A stretch of DNA of 64,000 nucleotides. It comes from Mercenaria mercenaria. Its lineage: Eukaryota; Mollusca; Bivalvia; Venerida; Veneridae. Under the pieces are notes generated by a model. The model was not told the origin of the DNA and did no database searches. It saw only the letters and a list, made by a program, of their open reading frames with translations. This document shows, in pieces, positions 1 through 10,326 of this stretch (positions within the stretch are counted from its first letter, which is position 1; each line of letters starts with the position of its first letter). Location of the stretch: assembly GCF_021730395.1 (NCBI RefSeq), contig NC_069368.1:18618001-18682000 (forward strand), written 5' to 3'. The translations under genes were made by a program, and so were the position numbers.

Positions 1-1293
1 ACAAGTGCGCGTGATCAGATTCAGAATCCAATCAAAACTAAGAATTTGACAGCTTTTCCAAGAAACCCACCGTCACAGTAACTTCCAAAATGGCGGCGCA
101 TTATAACGGTGTTGCAACAAATAAGTCAATATTTAAACGTTACTACCTATGTTGAAATATATTGATTTAAATCAACTTTTAGTGCTAACTGTTAATTTGA
201 TACCCAATATGTATATCTAAACATCAATTTCTTCAATAGTAACTTTGTAAAGAGCTTTTACCGGCATTTGAAAACACCTATCATTTACATGAAGTCAGAT
301 AGTAAATACATTAATACGTCATACGCTGACCTCTCTACAAGGAGTGGGCGGCCAAAGTCTGTGACCACCGACAAATACGTCAAAAAAATAAAACAACTTT
401 TAGAGAAAGATGCTAGATTAACTTTGCGAGAACTAGCTCGTCTTACGGGGATATCATCGGAACGAGTTTATTCTGTTCTAAAGGAAAAGCTCAAAGTTAC
501 AAAGATTTCTGCTCGTTGGATCCCTCATTTGCTGACACCACAGCAGAAACGGGAGCGCGTTAAAAAGGCCAAGTCACTACTGAAGCTGTACTCAAAATGT
601 AAAGGTAATGCGTTCTCTGAATTGGTAACGGGTGACGAAATATGGGTACATTATTTTGAACCTCGGCGAAAGTGTTCAAATCGTGTTTGGGCAACAAAAC
701 ATTCAAAGAGACCCGTAATTGCCAAGAGAATTGCAACAGTGCGCAAGGTTTTATATTGCGTTGTCTTCTACCGTAAAGGGCCTGTCATCCAAGTTCCTGT
801 GCCTAAAGGAAGAACTGTCAATGCTAAATTCTATAGAAAATTGGTTTTGACAAAGCTTGATCGTTACTTTCAAAAACGCCGACCAAGAAAGGGTATGCGG
901 AACATTTCACTGCTACATGACAATGCTTCCAGCCACAAAGCCCAACTTGTGAAGAATTTCCTGGCAGAAAGGAAGGTGCGAGTGTTAGACCATCCTGCTT
1001 ATTCCCCGGACCTGGCCCCGTGCGATTATTTTTTGTTCCCGAGACTGAAATCTGAACTTGCTGGTAGACGCTATGACTCTCGAAACGGCCTAGGGGCAGC
1101 AATTTATCAGTGCCTTAAGGGTATACCTATTGAGGACTATCAAAAATGTTTTCAAAATTGGATTAAACGCTTGAAACTTTGTGTGAACGTAAAAGGAGAT
1201 TACTTTGAGGGAATGAAATCCTAAAGTTGTTGATTTGACTGCTAATTAAAGAAATAGAAGGTGGGTTGCAAAACTTTTCAATCACCCCTCGTA
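1..1293 (+). mobile_element. mariner-family (DD34D) DNA transposon, 3' part
   Basis: The transposase frame is followed 37 bases later by a terminal inverted repeat at about 1262-1293 that ends in CACCCCTCGTA, the typical mariner terminus, with TA as the target dinucleotide at 1292-1293. The matching left terminus (TACGAGGGGTG) is not found in 1-267, so the left end either lies before the window or has been lost. It sits upstream of the first visible phosphatase exon. Confidence 0.85.
289..1224 (+). CDS. mariner transposase, N-terminally short
   Basis: The frame is open from about 196; the first ATG is at 289, giving 311 residues. It would catalyse cut-and-paste transposition in the nucleus. 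Visible parts in order are a GRP-type linker (SGRPKSV), one helix-turn-helix (about residues 20-75), the WIPHLLT motif, and a catalytic triad: Asp in VTGDEIW (codon at 634), Asp in LLHDNAS (codon at 919) and Asp in PDLAPCDYF (codon at 1024). I count 34 residues between the last two, hence DD34D, mariner proper. Family members are usually about 340-350 residues with two HTH motifs. Here the first HTH (about 50-60 residues) is missing and is not evident upstream. The catalytic part has no internal stop. Whether the protein works is doubtful because DNA binding would be impaired. Confidence 0.9.
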   Translation: MKSDSKYINTSYADLSTRSGRPKSVTTDKYVKKIKQLLEKDARLTLRELARLTGISSERVYSVLKEKLKVTKISARWIPHLLTPQQKRERVKKAKSLLKLYSKCKGNAFSELVTGDEIWVHYFEPRRKCSNRVWATKHSKRPVIAKRIATVRKVLYCVVFYRKGPVIQVPVPKGRTVNAKFYRKLVLTKLDRYFQKRRPRKGMRNISLLHDNASSHKAQLVKNFLAERKVRVLDHPAYSPDLAPCDYFLFPRLKSELAGRRYDSRNGLGAAIYQCLKGIPIEDYQKCFQNWIKRLKLCVNVKGDYFEGMKS

Positions 1294-2207
1294 TATCCGA
1301 TAGCAAGACGTTGCTTTAGTTTTATAAGACAGATCCACTGATACGTTTTCTTAGTCCTTCTTTATCTCCTTTCTTCTATTTTTGTGTTATTGTCAAAACA
1401 CATGAACCGTAAAGTTTCCATCATATACGTCTGTACAATTATATTCTTAAGACTACATTCCTTATCCCGGTACAACTAAGAACTCAAGTATTTGCACAAA
1501 ATGTTTTGTCCGCAAAGGAGAATTCTATAAGACTATGTGTCTTTCATTCTTATCTTTTCCTACTTATCTTGTTCAAACTATGATGTATGTATTTAATTTG
1601 TACATGTATTACTGAGAATAAAATATGTTTCAACTAACAACACTGGAATGAAACACATTTGAATCTTATTTAGGTCTGAATCAATAGGATCATTAGGTGA
1701 AGCATTGCTTTTCTTTATGTTTTTAAGACCTCCTTTACTGTATAAGAATCAATTATTTGGTTCCTGTTCAATTTGACATCATAATATCAAAATCAATGAT
1801 TATTCCTGCCCATCTCGACGGGTCGGTATTATGCCAGGATTTTCGTTTAAAAACAACGAAAAAGACCGAATCTTTCGAGCCTTTGGAGATTATTTACCTT
1901 GCATTGCGTGCGAGCAATTGTAAATAATTTAGCAAGCCGAGAGCCAGCTATTGCAACATAAAAACCCAAAATGAAAGTTGTTTCCATTTTGAGTAACTGT
2001 TCGCTGATATACAATTATATGTACGTCACAGATTGACCAGTCTCAGTTAATTTATTTTGAATATCAGTATAACAAACGAGCCGCCGATTGGCTCTTACAA
2101 AAAGCTAAATTTGTTAAGTTTTAACATTATGCAGGTGTCCTCAAAGATTTTACCTTGCATTCATATAAACAATTTCAAATTTATTCTTTTATATGTATTT
2201 CAAACAG

Positions 2208-2369
2208 GTTTTGATACACAGACGGGTAAAAGCCAAACGAAAACAGCGCCAGTTTGTTGGACAAAGAGCATCTCTACAGAGTATGGATCATGTTGCGCTG
2301 GGTGTAATCCCTAAGTCAAGGCCTAATAGCGGGTACTGGAACCCCGCTCTAGATGATACTTTGGAACTG
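2208..2369 (+). CDS. phosphatase exon: juxtamembrane segment
   Basis: 54 codons in phase 0, bounded by an AACAG acceptor and a GTATAA donor. It encodes a Lys/Arg-rich start and then [11 protein letters not shown]. The basic cluster is typical of the cytoplasmic side of a membrane span, but no span is visible in this exon. Confidence 0.65.
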
Positions 2370-5300
2370 GTATAACAAGTATTTTTCGTGTTTCTTTGAT
2401 TTAGTTTTATTTTATTAAGTTACGGTATATTTAAGATAAAAATATAGTTTAGGAATTTCAGCTCTTCAATTTTTTTTTTCATGATTTTAAGTTAGCTAGC
2501 TTTGAATTTTGAATAAGGCTTAAATTAACTTAACCAAATTTAAACCCTTCTTTTTCAGCCGGAACCTGATGAACATTCACATCTACTGAATTTTTCAGGA
2601 TTAGCAAATTTCTGTATGGACACTAAGGCCATTTATACAGAATTTCAGGTAGCCTCTGAGGAAATTTATAATATATTTTTGAGCTATTTAAAATCAACTG
2701 AATGACTCGATGCCTTTGCATGGTCCGTCATCTTATTCCTCGCGATTCAGAGTTTAGATGTGCATGAATTTAACCAAGCTCGAAGCATCTGAACGATGAG
2801 CCGCAGTAAATTACAAGATGGTCTTGTTTATTTTCATCGTAGCATGCTAATAAAAATGATATTTTTCAAATTATGCTGGACTTCATTTTTCCCAGTATAA
2901 ATGAACCGGACGTCCCGCGGCAACTTGACGACGTACTGATTTTCTCACCGGTCCGCAAGTCAACCGTAACGGTTGTTTATTGCGTATTTTATTACAGTTG
3001 TTTACCCCTTGTTAAGCAAAATGATACGTCAAATAATGTCAGAACACTGAATTTACAGACTACACGGGGGCTTTTTATAAACAAATACCTATAACCCATT
3101 GAATCACGTTACATTTTGTTTACTACTACGAACAAATGTACTTTCTCAAGTTTTAAAAAATGACTAAAATTTAGTTCTATGATACTTACAGTCTTACCAT
3201 ACACACATATTTATTTCCAGACAATTCCATTTGACAATGTAGATTTGACAAGTGTCCCTATTGGAGAAGAGGATAAGAATAGATTCGCAAATGTATTGCC
3301 ACGTAAGTTTTGTTCATATTTTGTATGTAAACAAATTCATTATTTGAATGTAAACAAAGAAGGAGAATGAGAATTCCTCTGTTATTTGTCCATTCAGATT
3401 ATGTTACTTATTTTGGCAAAACTTTACAAGAAAATAATACATGGATGTGTTTTTTTAAGACATTTATGCTTCAGAACTAAATTTCAGACTGTTTTTCTTA
3501 AGAATGCAACTAAATTTAAGAAAATTTCAGACTTTGTTCTCAAGACTGCAAATCAAATAAATTTCAGACTTTTTTGTATAGACTGCAACTAAATTTCAGA
3601 CTTAGTTCTGAAGACTACGACTAAATTTCAGACTTTTTTCTTTAGACTGCAACTAAACATACTTTGTTCTTAAGGCTACAACTAAATTTCAGACTTTGTT
3701 CTTAAGACTAGAGAAAAATCTTAAGACTACTATTAAATTTCAGACTTTGTTCTTAAGACTGCAACTAATTTCAGTATACCAGTACTAGTTGTGAAATAGA
3801 AAAAGAACATGTAACACCTGTAACACTGATTCTATATTGCTTATGAACTTATGATTTTAGATAAGCACAGTAGAGTTAGTCTGAAGAAAACACAGGACAA
3901 CAAGTCAGATATATTAATGCAAACTTATGTAAGATGTAACTATTATAAAGCTAGTTGTAATCACTACATAAAAGCATGAACTACCTGTAACTTATCTAAT
4001 GTAAGTATGCATTTATAATAACACTAAGAGTCTGGAAAAAAAAGGAAACTACGTCAATATAAATAAATACGTAAATGTAAGTATGCATTTTATCACTACA
4101 TAAAAGCAAACTACGTAAATGTAAGTATGCATTTATCACTACATAAAAGCAAACTACGTAAATGTAAGTATGCATTTATCACTACATAAAAGCAAACTAC
4201 GTAATCACACAGCTACATAGATACTCATACACTTATCGAGGTATTTGGGGAAATTGTGAAAAAGCAAAACGAATACGAAAGCTGAGTTAAAGTTTCAGTA
4301 TATTGTTACTGAACTAGAATTCCTGGGTCTAAAATTGAAAACTAAAGTTTATTAATTGGACTTCAATATGTCCATTGGGATATCAGTTATAAGCATATTA
4401 ATGGATATCAATTGTTGAATATCATTTATAGGATTATAAAAGATGTAAGTCTGGATTATATCATGTTTTGACCTTTACATTTAGAAATATTAAACCTTAG
4501 CTACTGAATATCATTTTCAGGCATATCAAGGAAGATTAACTTGTGGATATCATTAACATTCCATTTTGTCTGGAAGAAACACAATATACATTGACTTTTG
4601 GATATGCTTATGTATATAAAGAATTGAAATTCAAAACACTTTCTGTTGAAAATGATTTATTTAGGACCAAGTAAGGAGGTTAACAATGTACATGGAAAGT
4701 TTTATATCATTTTGCAGGGATATATGGGCGGCAAAAGGGTATATATTGCCACCCAATCTCCCTTGGTGAACACTGTGGATGACTTTTGGAGGATGGTGTG
4801 GGAACAACAGACAAGGACCATATTGATGTTAAATCCAGTTACACAACAAGGGAAGGTGAGACAGCTGTTTTTCAATGTATGGAATGCTGGCCAATAAACC
4901 CCGAGGTTGACGCTTTGAACCATGCTCCGATTATGATTACATCTGCTCCTCTTAGCACCAGGGTCCAAGTTTTTCTAAAAAATGTCTTGATACTACTTAG
5001 TTTCTCAGCATGACCGTTTCGGCCTGGGTGGTTCCAATACTCCAGGTTTCATAGCCTTGGGTATTGTATAATCACCCCTTGGATATGGTGCCTGCTTTTT
5101 AATTTTGTCTTTTGACAGTTCCTGTGATATGCAGGCTCCATAACCTCAGATCCCCCTTCTAAATTCCAGTTTGTTTGTTCTGCCCATTGTTTTCTCGTTT
5201 GGGGCAAACCTATTATTTTATCTGGGGACCATACGCCGCTTTTCATGGAATTACACGCCACAACACGTGTAGCATTGAAGGTTCCATGTGCACCGCCGTA

Positions 5301-8029
5301 TGAATACATCTGCGGATGTCTCTAAATTGCTTTTTGTAGTTTTAGCATATGTAAATGTTGAGTTCTGCTCAACCCGGGGCTACAGGGCGTGGACGGTAGC
5401 ATGCATTTCCACTACCGTCCATGAACAGGCTCAATGAAACCGAGCCTGCAACTTATTCGTTTTTGTTGTGTTGAGCGACCTGTGGAGTTTCCACTTTTTC
5501 TATTTTGAAATGGGTCGAATGGCATGTTATCGTTCTGAAACTGGACTCCAATGAATACTTTATGATATTAGAACCAATAATGCAAGGAAATCAACCGATT
5601 CAGATACTATTACACAGAACCAGAACATGTGTATTATGGAGCTGTAATTAGGGATAGCTTTCTAGCTGCATGGCTAAAACATAAGCTTATAAATAAATTT
5701 GACATTAGGTTGAAGGAGACCACCTTACATAAAACTTATGGCTGAGTAATACGGTTAAGAAAAAGATTGTCACTGAAGATTCAAAACAAGATTTTTTTTT
5801 ATTTCAGCCGAAACAAAGTACGTGTTACTGGCCAGACAATTTAGAGACAGATTGCCGCCGAGAGTTTGAAGATTATATTGTCACCTTGAAAAAAAGAGAT
5901 GTGCAAAAAGATTACATTGATTGTACACTAGAGATCATGGATATAGAGGTATATTTTCTTCTTGCAGTGTTAAGAATTGTATGACCAAACTGCTTGTACC
6001 AAAGTTGCCGAGTTGTGAGGATCAAACATATTTGAGCACTGATTGTTCTCTTTGACAGTGGTTTAACATTGATTTGTTAGAATTTGGGATAACTTCCCGA
6101 AATGAATTAGCAGCACAGGATGGATTGTTTTCTATCAGTTCATCGTAGTCATGGGTTGTTGACGCGATTGTACATGCCATTTAATTTTCTGTCCTGTCAC
6201 ATAAATTGAAAGTCACATTTGATGAACACATCTTGAAAATAATGTGGCATGTCTATGTATCACATTGAGATCCTTATGTAAAGTTGACAGTCGTGTGGTA
6301 ATAAACCATGAACTTTAAAACCGGTGTGGCAAGTTCATATCCTACTTCTACAAGTAAAAAATATGTGCAGTTTATCCAGGAGTCAGCAAGTGAAACTGTT
6401 TTAATTGGAGCATTACCTAGCCGCGAGAAACATAGAAGAGTAAAATAGAAAAAGTGAAACTCCTCAGTTCGCCCAAGAAGGCTCCTTTTGATCGGGCCTG
6501 TTTATGGATGGTAGTGGAAATGCATGCTTCCGTCCATGCCATCTAGCGCCAGGTTGAACAGAACTTGACATTTGTACATGTTAAAAGTGTCAAATACTAT
6601 TTAGAGACATTCTCAGATGTGTTCATACGGTGGTAAACATGGAATGGTACACTAGAGTGCAATACCATAAAAAGCGGGCATATGGTCCCCAGTTAAAACA
6701 TTGGACTAGCCCTAAACGAGAATAATATGAACTGAACTAGTAAAATCCATTACGTACAAAAAGATTACTCTACTCTTTTCAAATGCCTGTTTAAAATTGA
6801 ACTAATACTTTTAATAATTTTCACATTAAGAAAAATCTGTCTATTTCAGAGAAATTTAAAACGTGAAATTCATCACTTCTGGTTCACATGCTGGTCTGAT
6901 ACAGGCCCTCCAGAGCCACTGACGTTTGTAAAATTTGTTTTAGATACAAGACCACATTACGAAAACAGTGGCTCACCTGTAGTCTTACATTGCGGGTACG
7001 TTCTGTCCCTCCATTATCAGTCGATTACAATTATACAGAACTTTCTTATTAGTAATTGCATTTGTAGGGTGTTTAAATTCGGAACCTTTTGCAATAGAAG
7101 CTAAAGTCATTTTTGCCATTTTTGTTTACTAAATCTTTTAGAAATGACATTTTTCTATGTGTATGCTAATTCTTACACCATCTAGTAGTGTTTAAAAATG
7201 TCTGGAATTGATCACGATTGTCTCTCTATTTAAGACATTTTAAGTTGTACCCACCTGTACATTCATACTCTTCTGATATACAGTTATGTGATGTGTTTTT
7301 CAGTCCTGGCACAGGTCGAACAGGCGCATTCATAGCTGTAGATATTTGCATGCGAATGTTTGAAGATCGCAGAAGAGTTGATATTGAAAACTGTGTACAT
7401 AAAATGAGAGGCGAAAGAGCGGGTACTGTACAAACGAAGGAACAGTATAACCTTGTCTATCAGGTAAGTTGTCGGTATCCTTAATTCTTAATTTGGCTTG
7501 ACTGAATGTACCAGTTGCAGAGAAAAGTAAATTGTTTTTGACGGAAATGAAGAAATATGCTCTGATAAGTAATGTTGCTAATTTGTGTAGAAGAAAAAAA
7601 TGTCGTTTTCAAATTCAGTCTTCGAAAAGGCTCAATAAAACAAAACAAAAAGACTAAGTTAATTGTATGTCCAAACTTATTTCTAAGAATTAACATACTT
7701 TTGTTGCTATTAGACTAGGCACGGAGTCAGTAAATGTTATATTTTTTCTAGAATATTTTACCAGTACACAATCTGTCCTCTGTTACCCCTAAAATATTTA
7801 GAACGAATGACTCAAAAATAAGATATTTTTCATAAAAGTTGTCAACGAAAATATATTTTCATTACTTTTTTTCTGAATCTTCGCATCCATACAAGAAGCT
7901 ATTGCAACCGAAGTAGATTTAATAATGCAGTGACGTATTTTTCAGGCACTGAATGAATATGCAGTTATATTAAGCAGCCCGTCAATATCAACAAGATCAT
8001 CTGTGATAACACTTCATGCCATGCTCTGA
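2208..8029 (+). CDS. receptor-type protein tyrosine phosphatase, 3' part (8 visible exons)
   Basis: Exons 2208-2369, 2559-2648, 3221-3302, 3861-3928, 4718-4855, 5808-5948, 6850-6995, 7304-7463 and the terminal exon 7946-8029 join with consistent AG/GT borders and phases into about 356 residues. It should remove phosphate from phosphotyrosine on the cytoplasmic face of the membrane. A basic juxtamembrane stretch ([11 protein letters not shown]) comes first, then [36 protein letters not shown], the WPD-loop region HFWFTCWSD, the P-loop [14 protein letters not shown] and the Q-loop VQTKEQY. Catalytic Cys, Arg and general-acid Asp are present. The usual Tyr of KNRY is Phe, WPD reads WSD, and the normal DYINANY reads DILMQTY through a compensated frame slip. 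The gene stops 27 codons after the Q-loop exon with no second PTP domain. Upstream ectodomain and membrane exons were not found. Confidence 0.85.
2559..2648 (+). CDS. phosphatase exon: PTP domain entry
   Basis: 30 codons, phase 0 to phase 0, after a pyrimidine-rich TTTTTCAG acceptor and before a GTAGCC donor. Encodes [12 protein letters not shown] to KAIYTEFQ, the helix that precedes the KNRY strand. Confidence 0.7.
3221..3302 (+). CDS. phosphatase exon: KNRF strand
   Basis: 27 codons plus one base, phase 0 to phase 1, with a GTAAGT donor. Encodes the KNRFANVLP signature; the phosphotyrosine-stacking Tyr of the family (KNRY) is Phe here. Confidence 0.85.
3471..3776 (+). repeat. minisatellite, unit about 40 bp, in phosphatase intron
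   Basis: Imperfect tandem units built around ACTAAATTTCAGACTTTGTT and CTTAAGACTGCAA, repeated about seven times with truncations. Each unit carries a pyrimidine run ending in a CAG acceptor-like triplet. The array stops just upstream of the true exon at 3861. Confidence 0.7.
3861..3928 (+). CDS. phosphatase exon: HSRV segment with compensated frame slip
   Basis: Two bases plus 22 codons. It completes CAT and then reads [16 protein letters not shown], a clear match to the family DHSRVxLK segment. The next seven codons read DILMQTY in the splicing frame, while the neighbouring frame reads YINAN exactly where the family has DYINANY. The length is unchanged and the exon ends in phase 0, matching the next exon. 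Confidence 0.8.
3950..4205 (+). repeat. minisatellite, unit about 51 bp, in phosphatase intron
   Basis: Three near-identical units (GTAAATGTAAGTATGCATTT, then TATCACTACATAAAAGC) preceded by a degenerate unit. Each unit contains a GTAAGT donor-like hexamer. Confidence 0.75.
4718..4855 (+). CDS. phosphatase exon: IATQSP / DFWRMVWEQ
   Basis: 46 codons, phase 0 to 0. Encodes YIATQSPL, then DFWRMVWEQ and TRTILMLNP, the hallmark core strands and helix of PTP domains. Acceptor TTTGCAG, donor GTGAGA. Confidence 0.92.
5145..5510 (+). repeat. dispersed repeat family C, copy 1
   Basis: About 365 bp, matching 61556-61912 closely in the same orientation and 6446-6728 in inverse orientation. It contains two adjacent short hairpins: GGACGGTAG/CTACCGTCC around a 12-base loop, and CAGGCTC/GAGCCTG around a 9-base loop. 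It lies in a phosphatase intron. No coding capacity is visible, and I do not know the family name. Confidence 0.75.
5808..5948 (+). CDS. phosphatase exon: YWPD segment
   Basis: 47 codons, phase 0 to 0, after a T-rich ATTTCAG acceptor. Encodes [18 protein letters not shown] and following strands, in the place of the family CxxYWPD motif. The exon is flanked by oppositely oriented copies of one repeat (5145-5510 and 6446-6728). Confidence 0.88.
6446..6728 (-). repeat. dispersed repeat family C, copy 2 (inverted, diverged)
   Basis: Reverse-complement relative of 5145-5510, with the central hairpin region (GGATGGTAG ... CCGTCC) still recognisable and several small deletions. It lies in the next phosphatase intron, so copies 1 and 2 form an inverted pair around exon 5808-5948. 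Confidence 0.7.
6850..6995 (+). CDS. phosphatase exon: WPD loop to catalytic Cys
   Basis: 48 codons plus two bases. Encodes the general-acid loop as [15 protein letters not shown] (WSD in place of WPD, Asp kept) and ends VVLHC, placing the nucleophilic Cys at the exon edge. The GTACGT donor is in phase 2. Confidence 0.92.
7304..7463 (+). CDS. phosphatase exon: P-loop Arg and Q-loop
   Basis: One base completes Gly, then 53 codons: [24 protein letters not shown] and VQTKEQY. Joined to the previous exon the P-loop reads HCGPGTGRTG, so CX5R is intact although the common SAGVG is replaced by GPGTG. Confidence 0.93.
7946..8029 (+). CDS. phosphatase terminal exon
   Basis: 27 codons and a TGA stop. 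Encodes [10 protein letters not shown], equivalent to the family ALLEA helix after the Q-loop, then a short Ser/Thr-rich tail. No second PTP domain follows. Confidence 0.8.
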   Translation, partial: ALNEYAVILSSPSISTRSSVITLHAML

Positions 8030-8195
8030 TTTGGATCAACTAAATCATCTCAACTGGAACTGTTTCATTAAACTGTATATTGACGTAATCAGTATCATTA
8101 TATGTGTATTTATGAACGATTTACCAACCTAGATGATACTTCCGTGATTTTGCCAAATACGGGATTTGTATGCAACAAAAACTGGATTTATACAC

Positions 8196-8201
8196 AATAA
8201 A
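8196..8201 (+). terminator. candidate poly(A) signal of the phosphatase gene
   Basis: AATAAA 167 bases after the phosphatase stop codon; the first such hexamer seen downstream of it. Confidence 0.5.
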
Positions 8202-8412
8202 ATTCTGTTTTAAAGTTATCTGTATATAAAACTTTATATATTGTATGTAAAACTTGAAACATGTTGTGACATATTACATCTTGATCGAAATTTGTCATTT
8301 TGTAAATCAACTCAGTATTGTTTACTATTTTAATTAGCCTTGCCAAAGTGTCAATTTTATTTTTAATCTTAGTGGGGTCTGCTGATAAATTTTTTATAAT
8401 CATATCTTTTTT

Positions 8413-8560
8413 CACGCAGATGTTATCTTCTCTGCCATTCTGTTATGTGTGTGTGTGTGTTTGGAGGGGGGGGGGGGGGGTTCATGCACGCAGATGTTAT
8501 TTTCTCTACCGTTCTGTTATGTGTGTGGGGGGGAGGGTGTATATAGCATAGCTGCTATCC
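8413..8560 (+). repeat. 74-bp tandem duplication with GT run and 15-base G run
   Basis: CACGCAGATGTTAT starts at 8413 and again at 8487, each time followed by TTCTCT..CC.TTCTGTTATGTGTGTG. A (GT)n tract leads into a run of 15 G at 8466-8480; the second copy ends in a shorter G-rich run. Confidence 0.8.
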
Positions 8561-8890
8561 GTACGTCGGTTCGTCCGTCCGTATGTCCCAAAATTTTGTG
8601 TGTCCAATTCCTCCCACACTATTAGCCTGATTTGCTTCAAACTTTCACAGATGACCACCCAGGAAGGAACTATTGCTGGGACTATTTTTACAGCAGTCAC
8701 CCTTTGTCAGTTTTGCAATATAGAATCGTGACAGAGAAAAATCTTGTGTCCAACTCCTCAAACACTATTGAAAGGATATGCTTGAAAGTTTCACAGATGA
8801 AGAATCTTGATGTGAAGATGACCATAAATAATGGACTTTTTTCTGTGGCTATATTTCTTGAATTATAGCCCTTTCTTAATTTCACAAAAT
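8560..8890 (+). repeat. CGTCCGTCCG-headed dispersed repeat
   Basis: Starts with CGTCGGTTCGTCCGTCCGTA, then two diverged internal units, each running AAAATYTTGTGTCCAAYTCC to CTTTCACAGATGA. This layout is common in bivalve non-coding repeats from memory. No coding capacity. Confidence 0.55.
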
Positions 8891-10235
8891 AGAGATATTA
8901 CCGGCGTGTTAGAAGAAACCTTCTCGTTACTTTTATATAAAATTAAATAATTTTTTATTCAGGCCATCAATCACTTCCTGTACGTTTCTACTTTTCTATT
9001 AATACTAATATATTTTGGGATATTTAAGGTTATCAGTCAGGAAAATGACAACTAAAGTCCTCTACAGACGGTAAGTTTTTGTTGTACAACACCAATTAAA
9101 TTCAAGATTTACAGCCAAATATTACCGTGTGTACGAAGTGAATGGCCATTTCTCTATAATACTTAGCTCAGCCTTCAAAATGGCAACTAAACAAATTCAA
9201 ATCTCTAATATATCCTCTGAATTTCAGTGACATATGATAATATTTTTCATTTTATTTTGTTTTTTGCCAAAATCTTTATCCTCCAATAAATTTGATGAAA
9301 TTTCTTTATTTCTATCTCTAAGTGTTTGGGAGAGGTATGGGGCGACTGACGAACATGTTGATTAAAATGGAGATTAATTTTAATTTCAAATCAAATCAAA
9401 TGTGGTGTGTGCTGCTAGTACTTTTCGTGTGTAGTGTAAATAAGTTGTATAATGACCTTTTTGTTATGAATGTTCTTTTCATGATTAATTTTACATGAAA
9501 TTTGCGTTAATATTGTTTTATTAATAAGTCATTCGCCTTTCTTTTTATCTTGCTTATATGACTTAGTACAGTGCAATATTTGTGTTTTTGATGTCTAATA
9601 ATAATTTAAAAGTGATTGTGTTCTTTGTTCATGAAACAATTATAATTCTGCGTTTCTAGTAATATTGCTATGACTGGATGCAGTGCAATACCCTTTCATC
9701 TTTTGTTTTGACTTTGACTTTGCATTTTGACACAGTGTTATTTTCAACACTGATTCTCTCTCTGGTCATTGTGGTCAATCACAATTATACTGCAACAGAG
9801 TTCCATTTAAGCCGGTGCTGTACGGAATCAGGCGTGTTTCATATTTCATTACCACTTATAAACTGACTCAGTCAAACCAAGTCTGTTATTATTTTGCTTG
9901 GTTCCATTGTATTCTTAAATATTTGATATATGTTGTTTACTGTGCGGGCGCTATGCTAATATATCCCATTTCTATTCATTTATAAAATGAAAAATAACAT
10001 TGGACCAATAGATTTGTGAAAAGCAATGTATTGTCTTTAAATTCGGATTAATATTTATTAGAAAATTAATATGATTGCTCTTTCATGGAGTACATCTTTA
10101 CATGAGGAAAATTATTTAATGTAGCACGCAAAACTTTACGCTCCATATAATTAACTAGAACTCTTATGTTTTATTCAACTTTCGAGCGCCAGGACTTTAT
10201 TCTTTAACATTTCATTTATTATATCTTAAATGGCC

Positions 10236-10326
10236 TAAATTTATTAAACTCGTTGAATAAAATAATAAAATGCGAGGCTCTGCCGAGCATTTTATCAATT
10301 GCATTCAACGAGTTTAATAAATTTAT
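10236..10326. repeat. foldback hairpin
   Basis: The arm TAAATTTATTAAACTCGTTG at 10236 returns as its reverse complement at about 10305-10326. A second inner stem, AAAATGC with GCATTTT, encloses GAGGCTCTGCCGA. Non-coding; possibly a short palindromic transposon relic. Confidence 0.65.

Noticed and set aside
3950-4205. CRISPR-like array
   Set aside because: Units are directly tandem without unique spacers and the genome is eukaryotic.
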